A stretch of DNA of 64,000 bases from DASRAJ01 sp035638255. GTDB taxonomy: Bacteria; Bacteroidota; Bacteroidia; Chitinophagales; UBA10324. Positions 48,184-57,735 of the stretch are shown here, one piece after another; positions within the stretch are counted from its first letter, which is position 1, and every line of letters starts with the position of its first letter. Both the position numbers and the translations under genes were made by a program. The notes below the pieces were generated by a model. The model did no database searches. It was not told the origin of the DNA and was given only the letters and a program-made list of their open reading frames with translations. The DNA is taken from positions 1 through 64,000 of the forward strand of contig DASRAJ010000002.1 of assembly GCA_035638255.1 (NCBI GenBank), given 5' to 3'.

Positions 48184-48687
48184 TCATTGCTGCACCAACT
48201 TTGTCACACTCAGATGATCATTACATTCTTCCAGCAATTGCGCAATTGATTTTTTGATAACAGGATGAATGAAGTCGTGAGCAATCTCCAGCAGCGGTAC
48301 CAATGCAAACCTTCTTTCCTTCAATTTGGGATGCGGAATGATGAGCGAATCAGTTTGAAGAATAAGATCCTCGTAAAAAAGAATGTCAATGTCGAGGGTG
48401 CGCGATGCATATTTCTTCTGATCGGTTCTTCCTTCATCAATTTCAATTTGCTTTAATAAAGTAAGAAGTTGTTGCGGAGAATGATTCGTGAGAATACTCA
48501 TTGCTGCATTCAGATAATTCGGTTGATCGGAAACTCCCCAGGGTTCGGTTTCATAGATTGAAGATTTTTTTTGAGCTTCGCCTATCTGTTCATGAACTGA
48601 CTTCATCGCACTTTGAACATGCAATACTCGGTCTCCCAGATTGCTTCCAAACAACAAGTACACAGCATGTCTTTTTTCTGCCTTCAT
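48184..48687 (-). CDS. folK: HPPK, 2-amino-4-hydroxy-6-hydroxymethyldihydropteridine pyrophosphokinase
   Basis: 167 residues from ATG at 48687: LLFGSNLGDRVLHVQSAMKSV, SSIYETEPWGVSDQPNYLNAAMSI, ASRTLDIDILFYEDLILQTDSLIIPHPKLKERRFALVPLLEIA. These contain the ATP- and pterin-binding residues (E-x-PWG, D-x-D, PHP..R.F). The enzyme makes the folate precursor diphosphate. An upstream ATG at 48705 adds six residues and is also possible. Confidence 0.94.
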   Translation of the reverse strand: MKAEKRHAVYLLFGSNLGDRVLHVQSAMKSVHEQIGEAQKKSSIYETEPWGVSDQPNYLNAAMSILTNHSPQQLLTLLKQIEIDEGRTDQKKYASRTLDIDILFYEDLILQTDSLIIPHPKLKERRFALVPLLEIAHDFIHPVIKKSIAQLLEECNDHLSVTKLVQQ

Positions 48688-48913
48688 AAAAATAGTTGTC
48701 CGCAATCCGCTTCAGTCCTCATTTTTCTCTGTAGAGTCATCTTAGTTACTTCTTCGGCCACAAAGATTCAAAATCCATGATAGATGCATGATAGCTTCGG
48801 GATTAATTCCGGAACATGATTTTAATTACATGATAAGCGACAGGAGCATAAATGAGAATTCTCATTTTTCCTGAATTAGTCATCCATCAATTTTGCCACA
48901 TGAACTGAAACCC

Positions 48914-50161
48914 ATGAAACAGTTCGCTGAAATGATTATAGTTGTATTTTTTACTGTTGAATTGGCAGCAGCGCAAAACTTAATTCCAAATAGCAGCTTT
49001 GAAACACATACATCTATTCCCAATGGCTATGGGCAATGGTACGTTTGTTCGAATTGGAATAGTGTAAACAATCATGCATTCTTCGCATGGCCCTGGGCAA
49101 GCCCGGATTACCTGCATGCATCTGCATCAATTGCATCCGGTGTGCAGTTGCCTTCTACCACTTTTGGTACCATTGGTGCTCATGCAGGCAGCGCGATCAT
49201 GGGATTTGTAGCGTGGCTTGCAAACACACCCGATTTCCGGGAATATCTTTCTGTACAACTTACTTCACCCATGGTAGTTGGCACTGCGTACGAAGTTTCA
49301 TTTTACATCACGAATGGTACAAACAATTATAGCGGATCAGCATGCAATCACATCGCAGCAAATTTTTCAACTGCTCCTCTTACCCAGGTAGATCACGAAC
49401 CGATTAACGTAACGCCGCAATGTGATTACGCTTCACAACTCTGGAACACAACGTGGACAAAAATTTCTTTTACGATCACTCCCACCGTGGCATATCAGTA
49501 CATCACCATCGGGAATTTCAAAAATGATGCGAACACTTCACACACGTGGCATGGCGTAGGTCAGGACGGTGCTTATTACTTCATTGACGATGCAGTTGTA
49601 CAGCCGGCAGTTGTATTGCCGGTGCAATTGATTTCATTCACCGGTTTTCATTCTGAGAAAGGAAATGAGCTTCGATGGCAGACTGCGAGTGAATTTAATA
49701 CCGATCATTTTTCAATAGAGAAAAGTATTGATGGAAATTTGTTCGATGAAATTGCTTCTGTTACCGCAAAAGGATTTGCTCAACAGCTATCGGTTTATCA
49801 ATACACTGATGTATTTGATTTGCAGGCTTTGGATTATTACAGATTGAAGATGGTAGATGTTGATGGAAGCTTCACTTATTCGAACACGATTGAAATTTCC
49901 GGAGATGCAGGTTTAGTTTCAGCCGAATTGTTTTCAAATCCTGCTGAAGAAAATTTATTGGTTCAATATTCCGTCAATCAGTCAGCACCTCTTGAAATTT
50001 TCATTTTTAATTCGGTAGGAAGTCTTGTGATACGCGAATCGAAGCAAGCCATCAATGCCACAGGCACTTTTTCCGTGAATATTGCTGCTCTCCCTCAGGG
50101 AATATATTTGGTGAAGATTGAGGTCGGTAAAAATATTTTCACAAAGAAATTTGTGAAGTAG
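48914..50161 (+). CDS. Secreted carbohydrate-binding-like protein with T9SS sorting domain
   Basis: 415 residues from ATG at 48914 (MKQFAEMIIVVFFTVELAAAQ, signal peptide; the frame upstream is unlikely). The N-terminal 220 residues begin NLIPNSSFETHTSIPNGYGQW, the NGSFE-type opening of jelly-roll carbohydrate-binding domains, and end FIDDAVVQPA. A linker with VLPVQLISFTGFHSEKGNELRWQTASEFNTDHFSIEKS follows, and then a T9SS type A domain (ELFSNPAEENLLVQYSVNQ to GIYLVKIEVGKNIFTKKFVK). Ligand not predictable. It precedes a sugar-permease/hexosaminidase pair. Confidence 0.85.
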   Translation: MKQFAEMIIVVFFTVELAAAQNLIPNSSFETHTSIPNGYGQWYVCSNWNSVNNHAFFAWPWASPDYLHASASIASGVQLPSTTFGTIGAHAGSAIMGFVAWLANTPDFREYLSVQLTSPMVVGTAYEVSFYITNGTNNYSGSACNHIAANFSTAPLTQVDHEPINVTPQCDYASQLWNTTWTKISFTITPTVAYQYITIGNFKNDANTSHTWHGVGQDGAYYFIDDAVVQPAVVLPVQLISFTGFHSEKGNELRWQTASEFNTDHFSIEKSIDGNLFDEIASVTAKGFAQQLSVYQYTDVFDLQALDYYRLKMVDVDGSFTYSNTIEISGDAGLVSAELFSNPAEENLLVQYSVNQSAPLEIFIFNSVGSLVIRESKQAINATGTFSVNIAALPQGIYLVKIEVGKNIFTKKFVK

Positions 50162-50179
50162 TTTTTCTTCCGGAGAAAT

Positions 50180-51463
50180 TCACCAATGCTTCATCTTGTG
50201 CCCGCGCAGTGAGTAATACAAGATGTAGAGATAGCAGGGAATTAAAATCCAATATGCTTTTTGATGGCCGATGGAAGATATGTCTGCAAGCCGTCCATAA
50301 AGCAACGGAAGCAAAGCACCGCCGGCAATTCCCATGATCAGCAAAGCAGAGCCAGTTTTTGTGAAGCGACCTAATCCTTCAATAGCGAGCGGCCAGATCG
50401 CCGGCCACATCAACGCATTGGCCAGACCAAGCAATGCTATGAATAAAACTGATGTGTATCCTGCTGTGAGTTGAACGGTGATAGAGAAAATTACTCCTAC
50501 TAAAGCTGAAATTGCGAGCGCCTTATCTTGATGAATAATTTTCGGGATAGTTAGAATGCCGAGAATGTAACCGATTACCATGGCGGTAAGTGTGTATGCT
50601 GTAAAATTTTTTGTCAATGATAATGGAATACCCAGAGCCCGGCCGTAAGTACCGATCGTGTCTCCTGCAAGCACTTCTACCCCTACATACAAAAAGATGG
50701 CAAGCACACCAAGCATCAGGTTCGGGTACTGAAACACGCTTGATTTTCCCTCGTGCTTAGCCAATGAATCGGCTGAGTCAACTTCACCATGATCCTCTTC
50801 CTCCACTTCGGGAAGTGATGAGTAACGGATCAGCAATGACAATCCGAGTAATGTGACAGCGATAAAAATGTATGGCACAATCACACGATGCGCGAGTGAA
50901 TCGAGCAACGCTGTTTTTTCCGCTCCGCCGAGGGTTTGCAATTCTTTGGTGAGATGGTCAGCATCTGACAACACAATGGCGCCCAGAAAAATGGGGGCTG
51001 AAACTCCTGCAACTTTGTTGCAAATGCCCATAATGCTAATGCGCATTGCTGCACTTTCGAGGGGACCGAGAATCGTGATGTATGGATTGGAGGCAGTTTG
51101 CAGAATGGACAAACCGGTTCCGATGATGAATAATCCAAGTAGAAAAATTGAATAGGTACGCGTGATTGCCGCAGGAATAAAAATCAATGCGCCGACTGAC
51201 ATCACCATCAATCCGAGCATCATTCCTTTTTTAAATCCTGTCCGTTCCAGGATCCAGGATGAAGGCAGTGCCATTACGAAATAGGAGATATAAAATGCAA
51301 AAGCCACCAGCAATGATTGAAACGTATTCAGCTCGCAGGCAATTTTCAAATATTGAATCAGCGTACCATTCAGCCACGTTACGAACCCGAAAATGAAAAA
51401 CAGCGCTCCGAGAATTACTATCGGTAACCAGCTTGGAGATTTACTTTGAATTTCAGTGGTCAT
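50180..51463 (-). CDS. Sugar MFS permease (FucP/glucose-galactose type)
   Basis: 427 residues, twelve membrane segments, with FGFVTWLNGTLIQYLKIACELN (the FucP-family first helix motif), ILQTASNPYITILGP and GLANALMWPAIWPLAIEGLGRFTKTGSALLIMGIAGGALLPLLYGRLAD. Members import L-fucose, glucose, galactose or N-acetylglucosamine by proton symport. The neighbouring divergent GH20 hexosaminidase makes N-acetylglucosamine a plausible substrate (inference). Confidence 0.9.
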   Translation of the reverse strand: MTTEIQSKSPSWLPIVILGALFFIFGFVTWLNGTLIQYLKIACELNTFQSLLVAFAFYISYFVMALPSSWILERTGFKKGMMLGLMVMSVGALIFIPAAITRTYSIFLLGLFIIGTGLSILQTASNPYITILGPLESAAMRISIMGICNKVAGVSAPIFLGAIVLSDADHLTKELQTLGGAEKTALLDSLAHRVIVPYIFIAVTLLGLSLLIRYSSLPEVEEEDHGEVDSADSLAKHEGKSSVFQYPNLMLGVLAIFLYVGVEVLAGDTIGTYGRALGIPLSLTKNFTAYTLTAMVIGYILGILTIPKIIHQDKALAISALVGVIFSITVQLTAGYTSVLFIALLGLANALMWPAIWPLAIEGLGRFTKTGSALLIMGIAGGALLPLLYGRLADISSIGHQKAYWILIPCYLYILYYSLRGHKMKHW

Positions 51464-51638
51464 GAATTTCTTTTGAGTTGCGAAACCTAAAGAAGATTAC
51501 CTGATTTCAAAAATTTAGTTTTCCTGATGAATAACAAATGACACAGTTCATTTTTATTTTGCTGCTTGGAATTGCCATTCATGTTTTCCCATTCAATTCT
51601 TCATTCAATGATTTAAGATCACTCTTAAAATCTTCCTG

Positions 51639-53984
51639 ATGAAAAAGAATTTAACCTGTACTCTTCATTTTCCGGCACTCACATTTTGCGCGCTGTTCAT
51701 TTCAATTTTCTTCTCCCCAAAATTAACAGCGCAGTCTTCATCCGGAATTATTCCCGCACCTGTATCATTGCAGGCACATTCAGGAAATTTTTCTCTCCGC
51801 AAAGAAACCATCATTACCTGGGACAACGATGAGGACTCATCTTCTGCCCGGCTCTTCAATGACTATGTGATGTCGTATTATCACTTTGGAATCATCCGCA
51901 CTGCATTCAGCGATCACTCCACCAATGTCATTCGATTGCTGAGAGCTACAGACCATGAACTACCGAAGGAAGGATATGAATTGACGGTTTCAGAAAACCA
52001 GATTTCCATTCGCGGCGATGGCGCAGGTATTTTTTATGGATTGCAAACTCTCAAACAGTTGCTGCCGGCCACTCCGGCGACACAAATAAAAATTAATGCC
52101 TGCAGTGTTATTGACTATCCGCGCTATGCGTGGCGAGGAATGATGCTCGATGTGAGCCGGCATTTTTTTCCGAAAGAAGAAGTGAAGCAATTCATTGACC
52201 TGCTCGCAGCATACAAGATGAACACATTTCACTGGCATCTTACCGATGACCAGGGATGGCGCATCGAGATCAAAAAATATCCGAAGCTTACAGCAGTAGG
52301 CGCATGGCGAAGCGGAACGCTCATTGGACATCACAGCAACAATCCACAGTTTGATACTATTCGCTATGGCGGATTCTACACGCAGGATGATGTAAAGGAA
52401 GTGGTGGCGTATGCACAGAAAAGGAAGATCACCGTGATGCCCGAAATTGAAATGCCCGGGCACACATCGGCTGTACTTGCTGCATATCCTGAACTCGCTT
52501 GTTCAGGCGGTCCGTTTGAAGTAGAGAAGAACTGGGGAATATTCAAAGATGTGATGTGCCCGACAGAACTTTCAATTCATTTTATGGAAGATGTGCTTGA
52601 GGAAGTGATTCCGCTGTTTCCTTCTAAATACATTCACATTGGTGGTGATGAATGTCCGAAAGATCGCTGGAAGACCAGCGACTATTGCCACCAAGTGATG
52701 AAGCAATTTTATTTGAAAGATGAAAATGCTCTGCAGAGTTATTTCACGCAGCGCATTGAGCAGTTTGCAAATGCAAAAGGCAAGAGCATCATTGGCTGGG
52801 ATGAAATTCTGGAAGGCGGTCTGGCGCGGAACGCAGCAATCATGAGCTGGCGCGGAACTGAAGGTGGCATTGCGGCCGCTTCACAAAATCATTACGTGGT
52901 GATGTCGCCGACATCTAATTGCTACTTCGATTACTACCAATCGAAAAACCCGAACGACCCGTTAGCGATTGGAGGATTTCTTCCTGTGGAGAAAGTGTAT
53001 TCTTATGAGCCAACACCATCTGAGCTTTCCTCCGACCAGCAAAAATTCATTCTCGGAGCGCAGGCAAATTTGTGGACGGAATACATTCCCACCTTTAAAC
53101 AAGTTGAGTTCATGATTCTCCCGCGCTTATGCGCTATGGCGGAAGTTGACTGGACACAGAAAGACAAAAGAAATTTTGATGACTTCGCACAGCGATTAAT
53201 TCAATATCATTTTCCGCTCTTCGATTTGTGGAACGTGAATTACTCGAAAGCCATTACGGATGTAAACATGAATATTACCGGGGCAAAAGACGCTGATGGA
53301 CTTACAGTTCAGTTATATTCTTTCGATAAGAATTCGAAGATTCATTACGCGCTTGGAGATTCTTCGTCACATCCTTCAAATACTCAATGGCAGAATTACT
53401 CGAAGAATATTTCGATCAGTCACTCTGCAACGTTACTTGCCACTGCTGTTTCCGGCAAAGATGATCAGGCAGGAAATGATCCGTCACGATTTGTGCTGAA
53501 TCAAAATTTTGAAATCAACAAAGCCACCGGAAAGGAAATCACTCTGGAAAAGCAACCCTCAATCAAATACAACACCGGCGGGGCATTTGCGCTCGTCAAT
53601 GGTATTTGGGGACGATTGCCATGGAATGGCAGTGAGTGGCTCGGATTTGAAGGGGGTGATTTGGTCGCCACTATTGACTTGGGTATGAAAGAAAATTTCT
53701 CCACTGTTACTCTTGGCGTGCTCAATGAGAATGGCAGTTGGATTTATTTACCGAAGAAAGTGGAAGTATTTATTTCTGATGATGGAACAAATTTTACTTC
53801 GGCCGGCGCCGCAACTTTTGATGCAATAAAAAATTCAGGAGGAAGAAAAGCAATTATGAGTATCGGAAATGTTTCTGCCCGTTATGTGAAAGTGGTTGCC
53901 ATTAACTATGGACTTATTCCTGATGGAAACGCGGGAGCAGGTCACCCCGCATGGTTGTTAGTGGATGAGATTAGTATTGAATGA
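51639..53984 (+). CDS. Exported GH20 beta-N-acetylhexosaminidase
   Basis: 781 residues. Signal peptide (residues 1-31), GH20b domain (SSGIIPAPVSLQAHSGNFSLRKET), catalytic barrel with YAWRGMMLDVSRHFFPKEEVKQFIDLLA, NTFHWHLTDDQGWRIEI and the catalytic Asp-Glu pair in HIGGDECPKDRW (about residues 337-338), an IGWDEILEGG/MSWRGTEGG segment, then a CHB_HEX_C-like piece and a C-terminal F5/8-type domain (ENFSTVTLGVLNENGSWIYLPKKVEVFISDDG). It removes terminal GlcNAc/GalNAc from chitin oligomers or glycans; divergent from the sugar permease. Confidence 0.93.
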   Translation: MKKNLTCTLHFPALTFCALFISIFFSPKLTAQSSSGIIPAPVSLQAHSGNFSLRKETIITWDNDEDSSSARLFNDYVMSYYHFGIIRTAFSDHSTNVIRLLRATDHELPKEGYELTVSENQISIRGDGAGIFYGLQTLKQLLPATPATQIKINACSVIDYPRYAWRGMMLDVSRHFFPKEEVKQFIDLLAAYKMNTFHWHLTDDQGWRIEIKKYPKLTAVGAWRSGTLIGHHSNNPQFDTIRYGGFYTQDDVKEVVAYAQKRKITVMPEIEMPGHTSAVLAAYPELACSGGPFEVEKNWGIFKDVMCPTELSIHFMEDVLEEVIPLFPSKYIHIGGDECPKDRWKTSDYCHQVMKQFYLKDENALQSYFTQRIEQFANAKGKSIIGWDEILEGGLARNAAIMSWRGTEGGIAAASQNHYVVMSPTSNCYFDYYQSKNPNDPLAIGGFLPVEKVYSYEPTPSELSSDQQKFILGAQANLWTEYIPTFKQVEFMILPRLCAMAEVDWTQKDKRNFDDFAQRLIQYHFPLFDLWNVNYSKAITDVNMNITGAKDADGLTVQLYSFDKNSKIHYALGDSSSHPSNTQWQNYSKNISISHSATLLATAVSGKDDQAGNDPSRFVLNQNFEINKATGKEITLEKQPSIKYNTGGAFALVNGIWGRLPWNGSEWLGFEGGDLVATIDLGMKENFSTVTLGVLNENGSWIYLPKKVEVFISDDGTNFTSAGAATFDAIKNSGGRKAIMSIGNVSARYVKVVAINYGLIPDGNAGAGHPAWLLVDEISIE

Positions 53985-54132
53985 TTTCTTATGATTGGTG
54001 TTGTTACTGCGCATGTCTGAAAGATTCAGTAGTGTCAATATTTAATACAGCATTAAGATGATCAGGATTTCCTGCGCAAGGTTCCGGAAAGTTTGACTTC
54101 CTTATCTCTGTGTACAAAAACTACTTTAGGAA

Positions 54133-54993
54133 ATGGAAACTTCAATAAAAAAAACGCCTCCTCTTATTAGTCCTGAAGAATTATTGCAGCGAATGGCGGC
54201 ACCTGACCTGGTGATCATTGATGCACGAAGTGGTGATGACGCTTATCAGCGCTACGCTGCTCACCACTTAAAAGGTGCTTTGCATGCCGATCTCGAAAAA
54301 GATCTTTCACTAAAACCATTTAATCCGGCAAATGGCGGGCGGCATCCCCTGCCGGATATCAGGAACTTCGGATTACTACTCGGAAAACTTGGTATTCTCC
54401 CATCCTCATTCGTGGTAGTCTATGATGATAAAAGCGGAACCTACGCTGCTGCCCGTTTCTGGTGGATGTTAAAGGCAGCAGGACATGAACAGGTGCAAGT
54501 TATTAATGGCGGATTGGAGGCAGCTACTCGGGCAGGCATACCAACTTCCAGTAAAGTTTTGATTCCACTTCCCACCACCAACTACCCTGTTGATGACTGG
54601 AAACTGCCTACGGTTTCGATTGATGACGTAGCGAAAGCAAGTACGGATCCTGAATATCTGATTATAGATGTGCGTGAGAAATACAGGTACTTGGGAGAAA
54701 GCGAACCCATCGATCTCGTGGCAGGTCATATTCCAAATGCGGTGAATGTTCCTTACTCTGAGAACCTTACCAGCGATGGATCATTTCTTCCTTCAGAAAA
54801 ACTCTCAGCAATTTATAAATCCATTATTAGTGATCACAAACCGAACAAGGTGATCGTCCATTGTGGTTCAGGTGTTACTGGTTGTCATACAATTTTAGCC
54901 CTCGAACAGGCCGGAATATCCGGAGTTAATCTTTACGTTGGTTCATGGAGCGAATGGTCACGCAATCCCCTGCCTATCGCAACCGGTAAGTGA
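54133..54993 (+). CDS. Two-domain thiosulfate/3-mercaptopyruvate sulfurtransferase
   Basis: 286 residues with two rhodanese domains: residues 10-130 (LVIIDARSGDDAYQRYAAHHLKGALHADLEKDL, WWMLKAAGHEQVQVINGGLEAATRAG) and 150-285 (YLIIDVREKYRYLGESEPIDLVAGHIPNAVNVPYSENL), with the active-site cysteine in VHCGSGVTGCHTILAL. CGSGVT is the loop typical of mercaptopyruvate sulfurtransferases. Cytoplasmic; detoxifies cyanide or supplies sulfane sulfur. Confidence 0.92.
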   Translation: METSIKKTPPLISPEELLQRMAAPDLVIIDARSGDDAYQRYAAHHLKGALHADLEKDLSLKPFNPANGGRHPLPDIRNFGLLLGKLGILPSSFVVVYDDKSGTYAAARFWWMLKAAGHEQVQVINGGLEAATRAGIPTSSKVLIPLPTTNYPVDDWKLPTVSIDDVAKASTDPEYLIIDVREKYRYLGESEPIDLVAGHIPNAVNVPYSENLTSDGSFLPSEKLSAIYKSIISDHKPNKVIVHCGSGVTGCHTILALEQAGISGVNLYVGSWSEWSRNPLPIATGK

Positions 54994-55026
54994 TTCTTAT
55001 TCTACATTAAAGCCAATACTTGTTTA

Positions 55027-55482
55027 TCAATCTACCTTCCTCAGTTTCGCATCAAGACTCCATAGTCCTGCGCCGGCAGCCGAGAAGTAGAGCCAGAGAA
55101 AGCAATAGAGTATTGAAGTTTCCCCATGGTTTATAATAGGCCATACGCTAAGGGGGAAGTGGAACTGGAAATATGCCACCCCCATTTCGCCTGACAGAAG
55201 GAAGGCAACGGGACGCGTGAACAGACCCAGGAGCAGGAAGCAACCGCCGAATACTTCGAGGATACCGCCGATTCCTGCCTGGGACATTAACGGAACGGTA
55301 TCGCCATTGGGAGGAACTCCTACCGGAAACGCAAAGAGTTTCATTGTGCCTGACATTGTAAACATAATCGCGGCCGCAATGCGAAGAACACTCAACAGAT
55401 ATGGTGACCATCTCCCCCACTTAGCAATGATGCCTGTGTTTGTATTTTTCACTTCCCGATCGTTTTGGTTGCCTGTTGTCAT
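55027..55482 (-). CDS. DoxX family membrane protein
   Basis: 151 residues with four membrane segments: LLSVLRIAAAIMFTMSGTMKLFAFP, GGILEVFGGCFLLLGLFTRPVAFLLSGEMGVAYFQFH and ILYCFLWLYFSAAGAGLWSLDA. The FxxSGxxKL and GxxEVxGGxxLxxGLxTR motifs mark DoxX. These are quinol- or redox-linked small membrane proteins often induced by stress. Last gene of the ArsR-SRPBCC-DHFR-DoxX-like-DoxX operon. Confidence 0.88.
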   Translation of the reverse strand: MTTGNQNDREVKNTNTGIIAKWGRWSPYLLSVLRIAAAIMFTMSGTMKLFAFPVGVPPNGDTVPLMSQAGIGGILEVFGGCFLLLGLFTRPVAFLLSGEMGVAYFQFHFPLSVWPIINHGETSILYCFLWLYFSAAGAGLWSLDAKLRKVD

Positions 55483-55550
55483 GATTTATTTTGGTTTTGT
55501 TATGCCTATATTCAGTTCCTTTTTTGATGCAGATATATAAATTAGCTATT

Positions 55551-55949
55551 TCACATTACTAATGAGACCGCCTCTTCTCTGGATACAGCGGATAATTTTT
55601 TGTGGTAGAAAACATAAGAACCTGTCAGGAAAATCAATGGGAGAAGCATAAACGTCCAGCCATAGCTATGATCACTCATGGCTATACCTGAATACATAGC
55701 GCCAATCAAATCAAACGCGAGACCGGCATAAGCCCATTCTTTGATTCGGGGAAAGCCCGGAATAAGTATCGCGATCACGCCTAATATTTTTGCAACTCCA
55801 AGAAAAGGAACAATATAGGCAGGGTAACCTAATTTTATCATAAAATCTGTAGCTTCCTTCGTAGATAGCGCATCAGGAACAGCAGTAGAGAGCATGAAGG
55901 CTGCAAACGGCGCAGTAAAGATCCAGTAGATAATTTTTGTTTTTTTCAT
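55551..55949 (-). CDS. DoxX-like small membrane protein
   Basis: 132 residues with four membrane segments: IIYWIFTAPFAAFMLSTAVPD, YPAYIVPFLGVAKILGVIAILIPGFPRIKEWAYAGLAFDLIGA, and YGWTFMLLPLIFLTGSYVFYHKKL. This is the DoxX-like (DUF4267-type) group. It lies 18 bases after the DHFR-family gene and before DoxX on the same strand. Confidence 0.83.
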   Translation of the reverse strand: MKKTKIIYWIFTAPFAAFMLSTAVPDALSTKEATDFMIKLGYPAYIVPFLGVAKILGVIAILIPGFPRIKEWAYAGLAFDLIGAMYSGIAMSDHSYGWTFMLLPLIFLTGSYVFYHKKLSAVSREEAVSLVM

Positions 55950-55967
55950 TTGAGGTGTTTTAGATTT

Positions 55968-56525
55968 TTAGCGTTTAGGTTGGTAATAAAGTAAAACGTT
56001 TCCTGAATTAAATGTCTTTGTTTTTAGGAGCTTCAAAGTAAGTTTATCACTTATGCCCTTGAATAAAGATTTGCCTTCTCCTAAGACAAGCGGATTCACA
56101 ATGATCCTGTATTCATCAATTAAGCTAAGTTTTATAAAAGATAATGCAAGGTCGGAACTGCCGAATATTGCCAGGTCTTTACCGGGCTGTTGTTTAAGTT
56201 TTGAGACTTCTTCAGCAATATTTTCTTTAACCAGCCTTGTGTTATTCCAATCCGCCTTCTCCAGTGTTCTTGAAAAGACAATTTTTGGGAGGCTATTCAT
56301 TTTGCTGGCAACGATTGGATCGTCTGTGGTTGCGGAAAGAGTTGGCCAGTAATTGGCCATGAGTTCATAGGTCACTCGTCCAAATAACAGAACGTCCACG
56401 TTATCAAGCAGGTCAATAGCATATTCATTAAATTCTTCATCCACATTGTGCCAATCTATTTCCCTGTTTGGTCCTTCAAAAAAACCATCGAGTGATATCA
56501 TCATTTGAAAAATTACTTTTCTCAT
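55968..56525 (-). CDS. Dihydrofolate reductase family protein (RibD C-terminal type)
   Basis: 185 residues: FQMMISLDGFFEGPNREIDWHNVDEEFNEYAIDLLDNVDVLLFGRVTYELMANYWP, MNSLPKIVFSRTL and DLAIFGSSDLALSFIKLSLIDEYRIIVNPLVLGEGKSLF. This is the stand-alone RibD-C/YyaP family, NADPH-dependent reductases related to DHFR, of unknown substrate. Part of the ArsR-controlled operon. Confidence 0.9.
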   Translation of the reverse strand: MRKVIFQMMISLDGFFEGPNREIDWHNVDEEFNEYAIDLLDNVDVLLFGRVTYELMANYWPTLSATTDDPIVASKMNSLPKIVFSRTLEKADWNNTRLVKENIAEEVSKLKQQPGKDLAIFGSSDLALSFIKLSLIDEYRIIVNPLVLGEGKSLFKGISDKLTLKLLKTKTFNSGNVLLYYQPKR

Positions 56526-56638
56526 TTTGATAATTGTGTTTTAACGGTTTCACCATTTTGTGTCATGCTATTATGTTTACTTTGTAGTTTTAGTTATAAA
56601 CTTTTTCCTAACCATCGGGTTTGGTAATCACAAATTCA

Positions 56639-57121
56639 CTATAAGCCCCTCTTCGCCAAATATTCTTCAAAGCGATTAAGAGTTTGGTTCCCGCCTTCGA
56701 CTGCACCAAATTTCTTGACCTCTTCTAAGGCCTCCGCAGATTTAAAGATGGAGTGCATGATAAGTTTGGTCTTGCCACCTTGCTCGCCAAAGGTTATCGT
56801 CACATGGAATTGTCCGGGATCATTCTCTTTGTCCGAGTCATGCTCATACACCAGCCGCTCGGGTTTTACGATCTCGGTATATACAATCCTGTTCGGATAA
56901 TCAACACCATCAGGGCCGTGCATGATAAAGCGCCAAACACCGCCGGGTCTGACGTCCATCTCGTGAATAGTGGTGGTGAATCCGTCAGGTCCCCACCATT
57001 CCACGATATGCTTGGGATCGGTCCACGCCTCGAACACAAGTTCCCGGGGTGCGTTAATGATGCGGGTAATTACGAGTTCGCGATCTGCGGTCTCATTAGG
57101 GTATTCATTTTCTTTTGTCAT
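56639..57121 (-). CDS. AHSA1-type SRPBCC protein
   Basis: 160 residues: DRELVITRIINAPRELVFEAWTDPKHIVEWWGPDGFTTTIHEMDVRPGGVWRFIMHGPDGVDYPNRIVYTEIVKPERLVYEHDS, the classical AHSA1 pattern. It is the full-length homologue that exposes the frameshift in the gene at 12336-12798. It follows the arsR-type gene by 82 bases. Confidence 0.9.
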   Translation of the reverse strand: MTKENEYPNETADRELVITRIINAPRELVFEAWTDPKHIVEWWGPDGFTTTIHEMDVRPGGVWRFIMHGPDGVDYPNRIVYTEIVKPERLVYEHDSDKENDPGQFHVTITFGEQGGKTKLIMHSIFKSAEALEEVKKFGAVEGGNQTLNRFEEYLAKRGL

Positions 57122-57203
57122 GTTTTTTCTGTTTTTAGTGCAGCATATGTTTAAATCAGGATTTGATCAGTACGCGAAGCATATTTCTCTTTCAGGAGAC
57201 ATG

Positions 57204-57551
57204 CTAACGGATTGATTTTCTTCTGCCATGTTTTTTATTTTTGGCTTGTAATTCACTCAGATAATTCTCCAGGGAGTCAAGTTTCTCAGTCCAGAGTTTG
57301 CGGTACTGCTCCACCCAATCGGAGACCTCTCCAAGTTTTTGAAGTTTGGCTTCGCAAAATCGTTCCCTGCCCTGCTGCCTGATTACAATAAGACCACACT
57401 CCCTGAGGATTTTAATATGCTTTGAAATAGCCGGCCGGCTGATGTCAAATTTTTCAGCTACAGAGTTTAAGTTTAAAGATTGGTGCGAAATCATGTTTAT
57501 GATCTCTCTTCTTGTCGGGTCGGCTATAGCCTGGAATACATCGCGTCTCAT
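57204..57551 (-). CDS. ArsR-family winged-helix repressor, second copy
   Basis: 115 residues: MRRDVFQAIADPTRREIINMI, recognition helix SRPAISKHIKILRECGLI and wing QQGRERFCEA. The same subgroup as 7362-7682, without a metal-binding CxC motif. First gene of the operon reading left into SRPBCC, DHFR and DoxX genes. The promoter TTG-N20-TACATTTG lies 38 bases upstream. Confidence 0.9.
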   Translation of the reverse strand: MRRDVFQAIADPTRREIINMISHQSLNLNSVAEKFDISRPAISKHIKILRECGLIVIRQQGRERFCEAKLQKLGEVSDWVEQYRKLWTEKLDSLENYLSELQAKNKKHGRRKSIR

Positions 57552-57588
57552 GGGAAAGGGTAATTATGTATCTGCCAACTGGTGGATG

Positions 57589-57619
57589 CAAATGTATATG
57601 AAACCTTTCGGTTACGCAA
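57589..57619 (-). promoter_or_regulatory. Promoter of the second arsR operon
   Basis: Minus strand: TTG (57619-57617), 20 bases, TACATTTG (57596-57589), the same -7 box and spacing as the first arsR promoter at 7313-7343. No comparably clean operator palindrome was found here. Confidence 0.6.
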
Positions 57620-57735
57620 GTATTTTTGAAAATATTTTTTTCAAGTTTGGATTTCAACCCGGATTTGGCAGTAAAAGGACATTTAGCGGCTCCCAATGGC
57701 GGAGGTTGGAGAGGACGTCAATCTATAAAATAGTT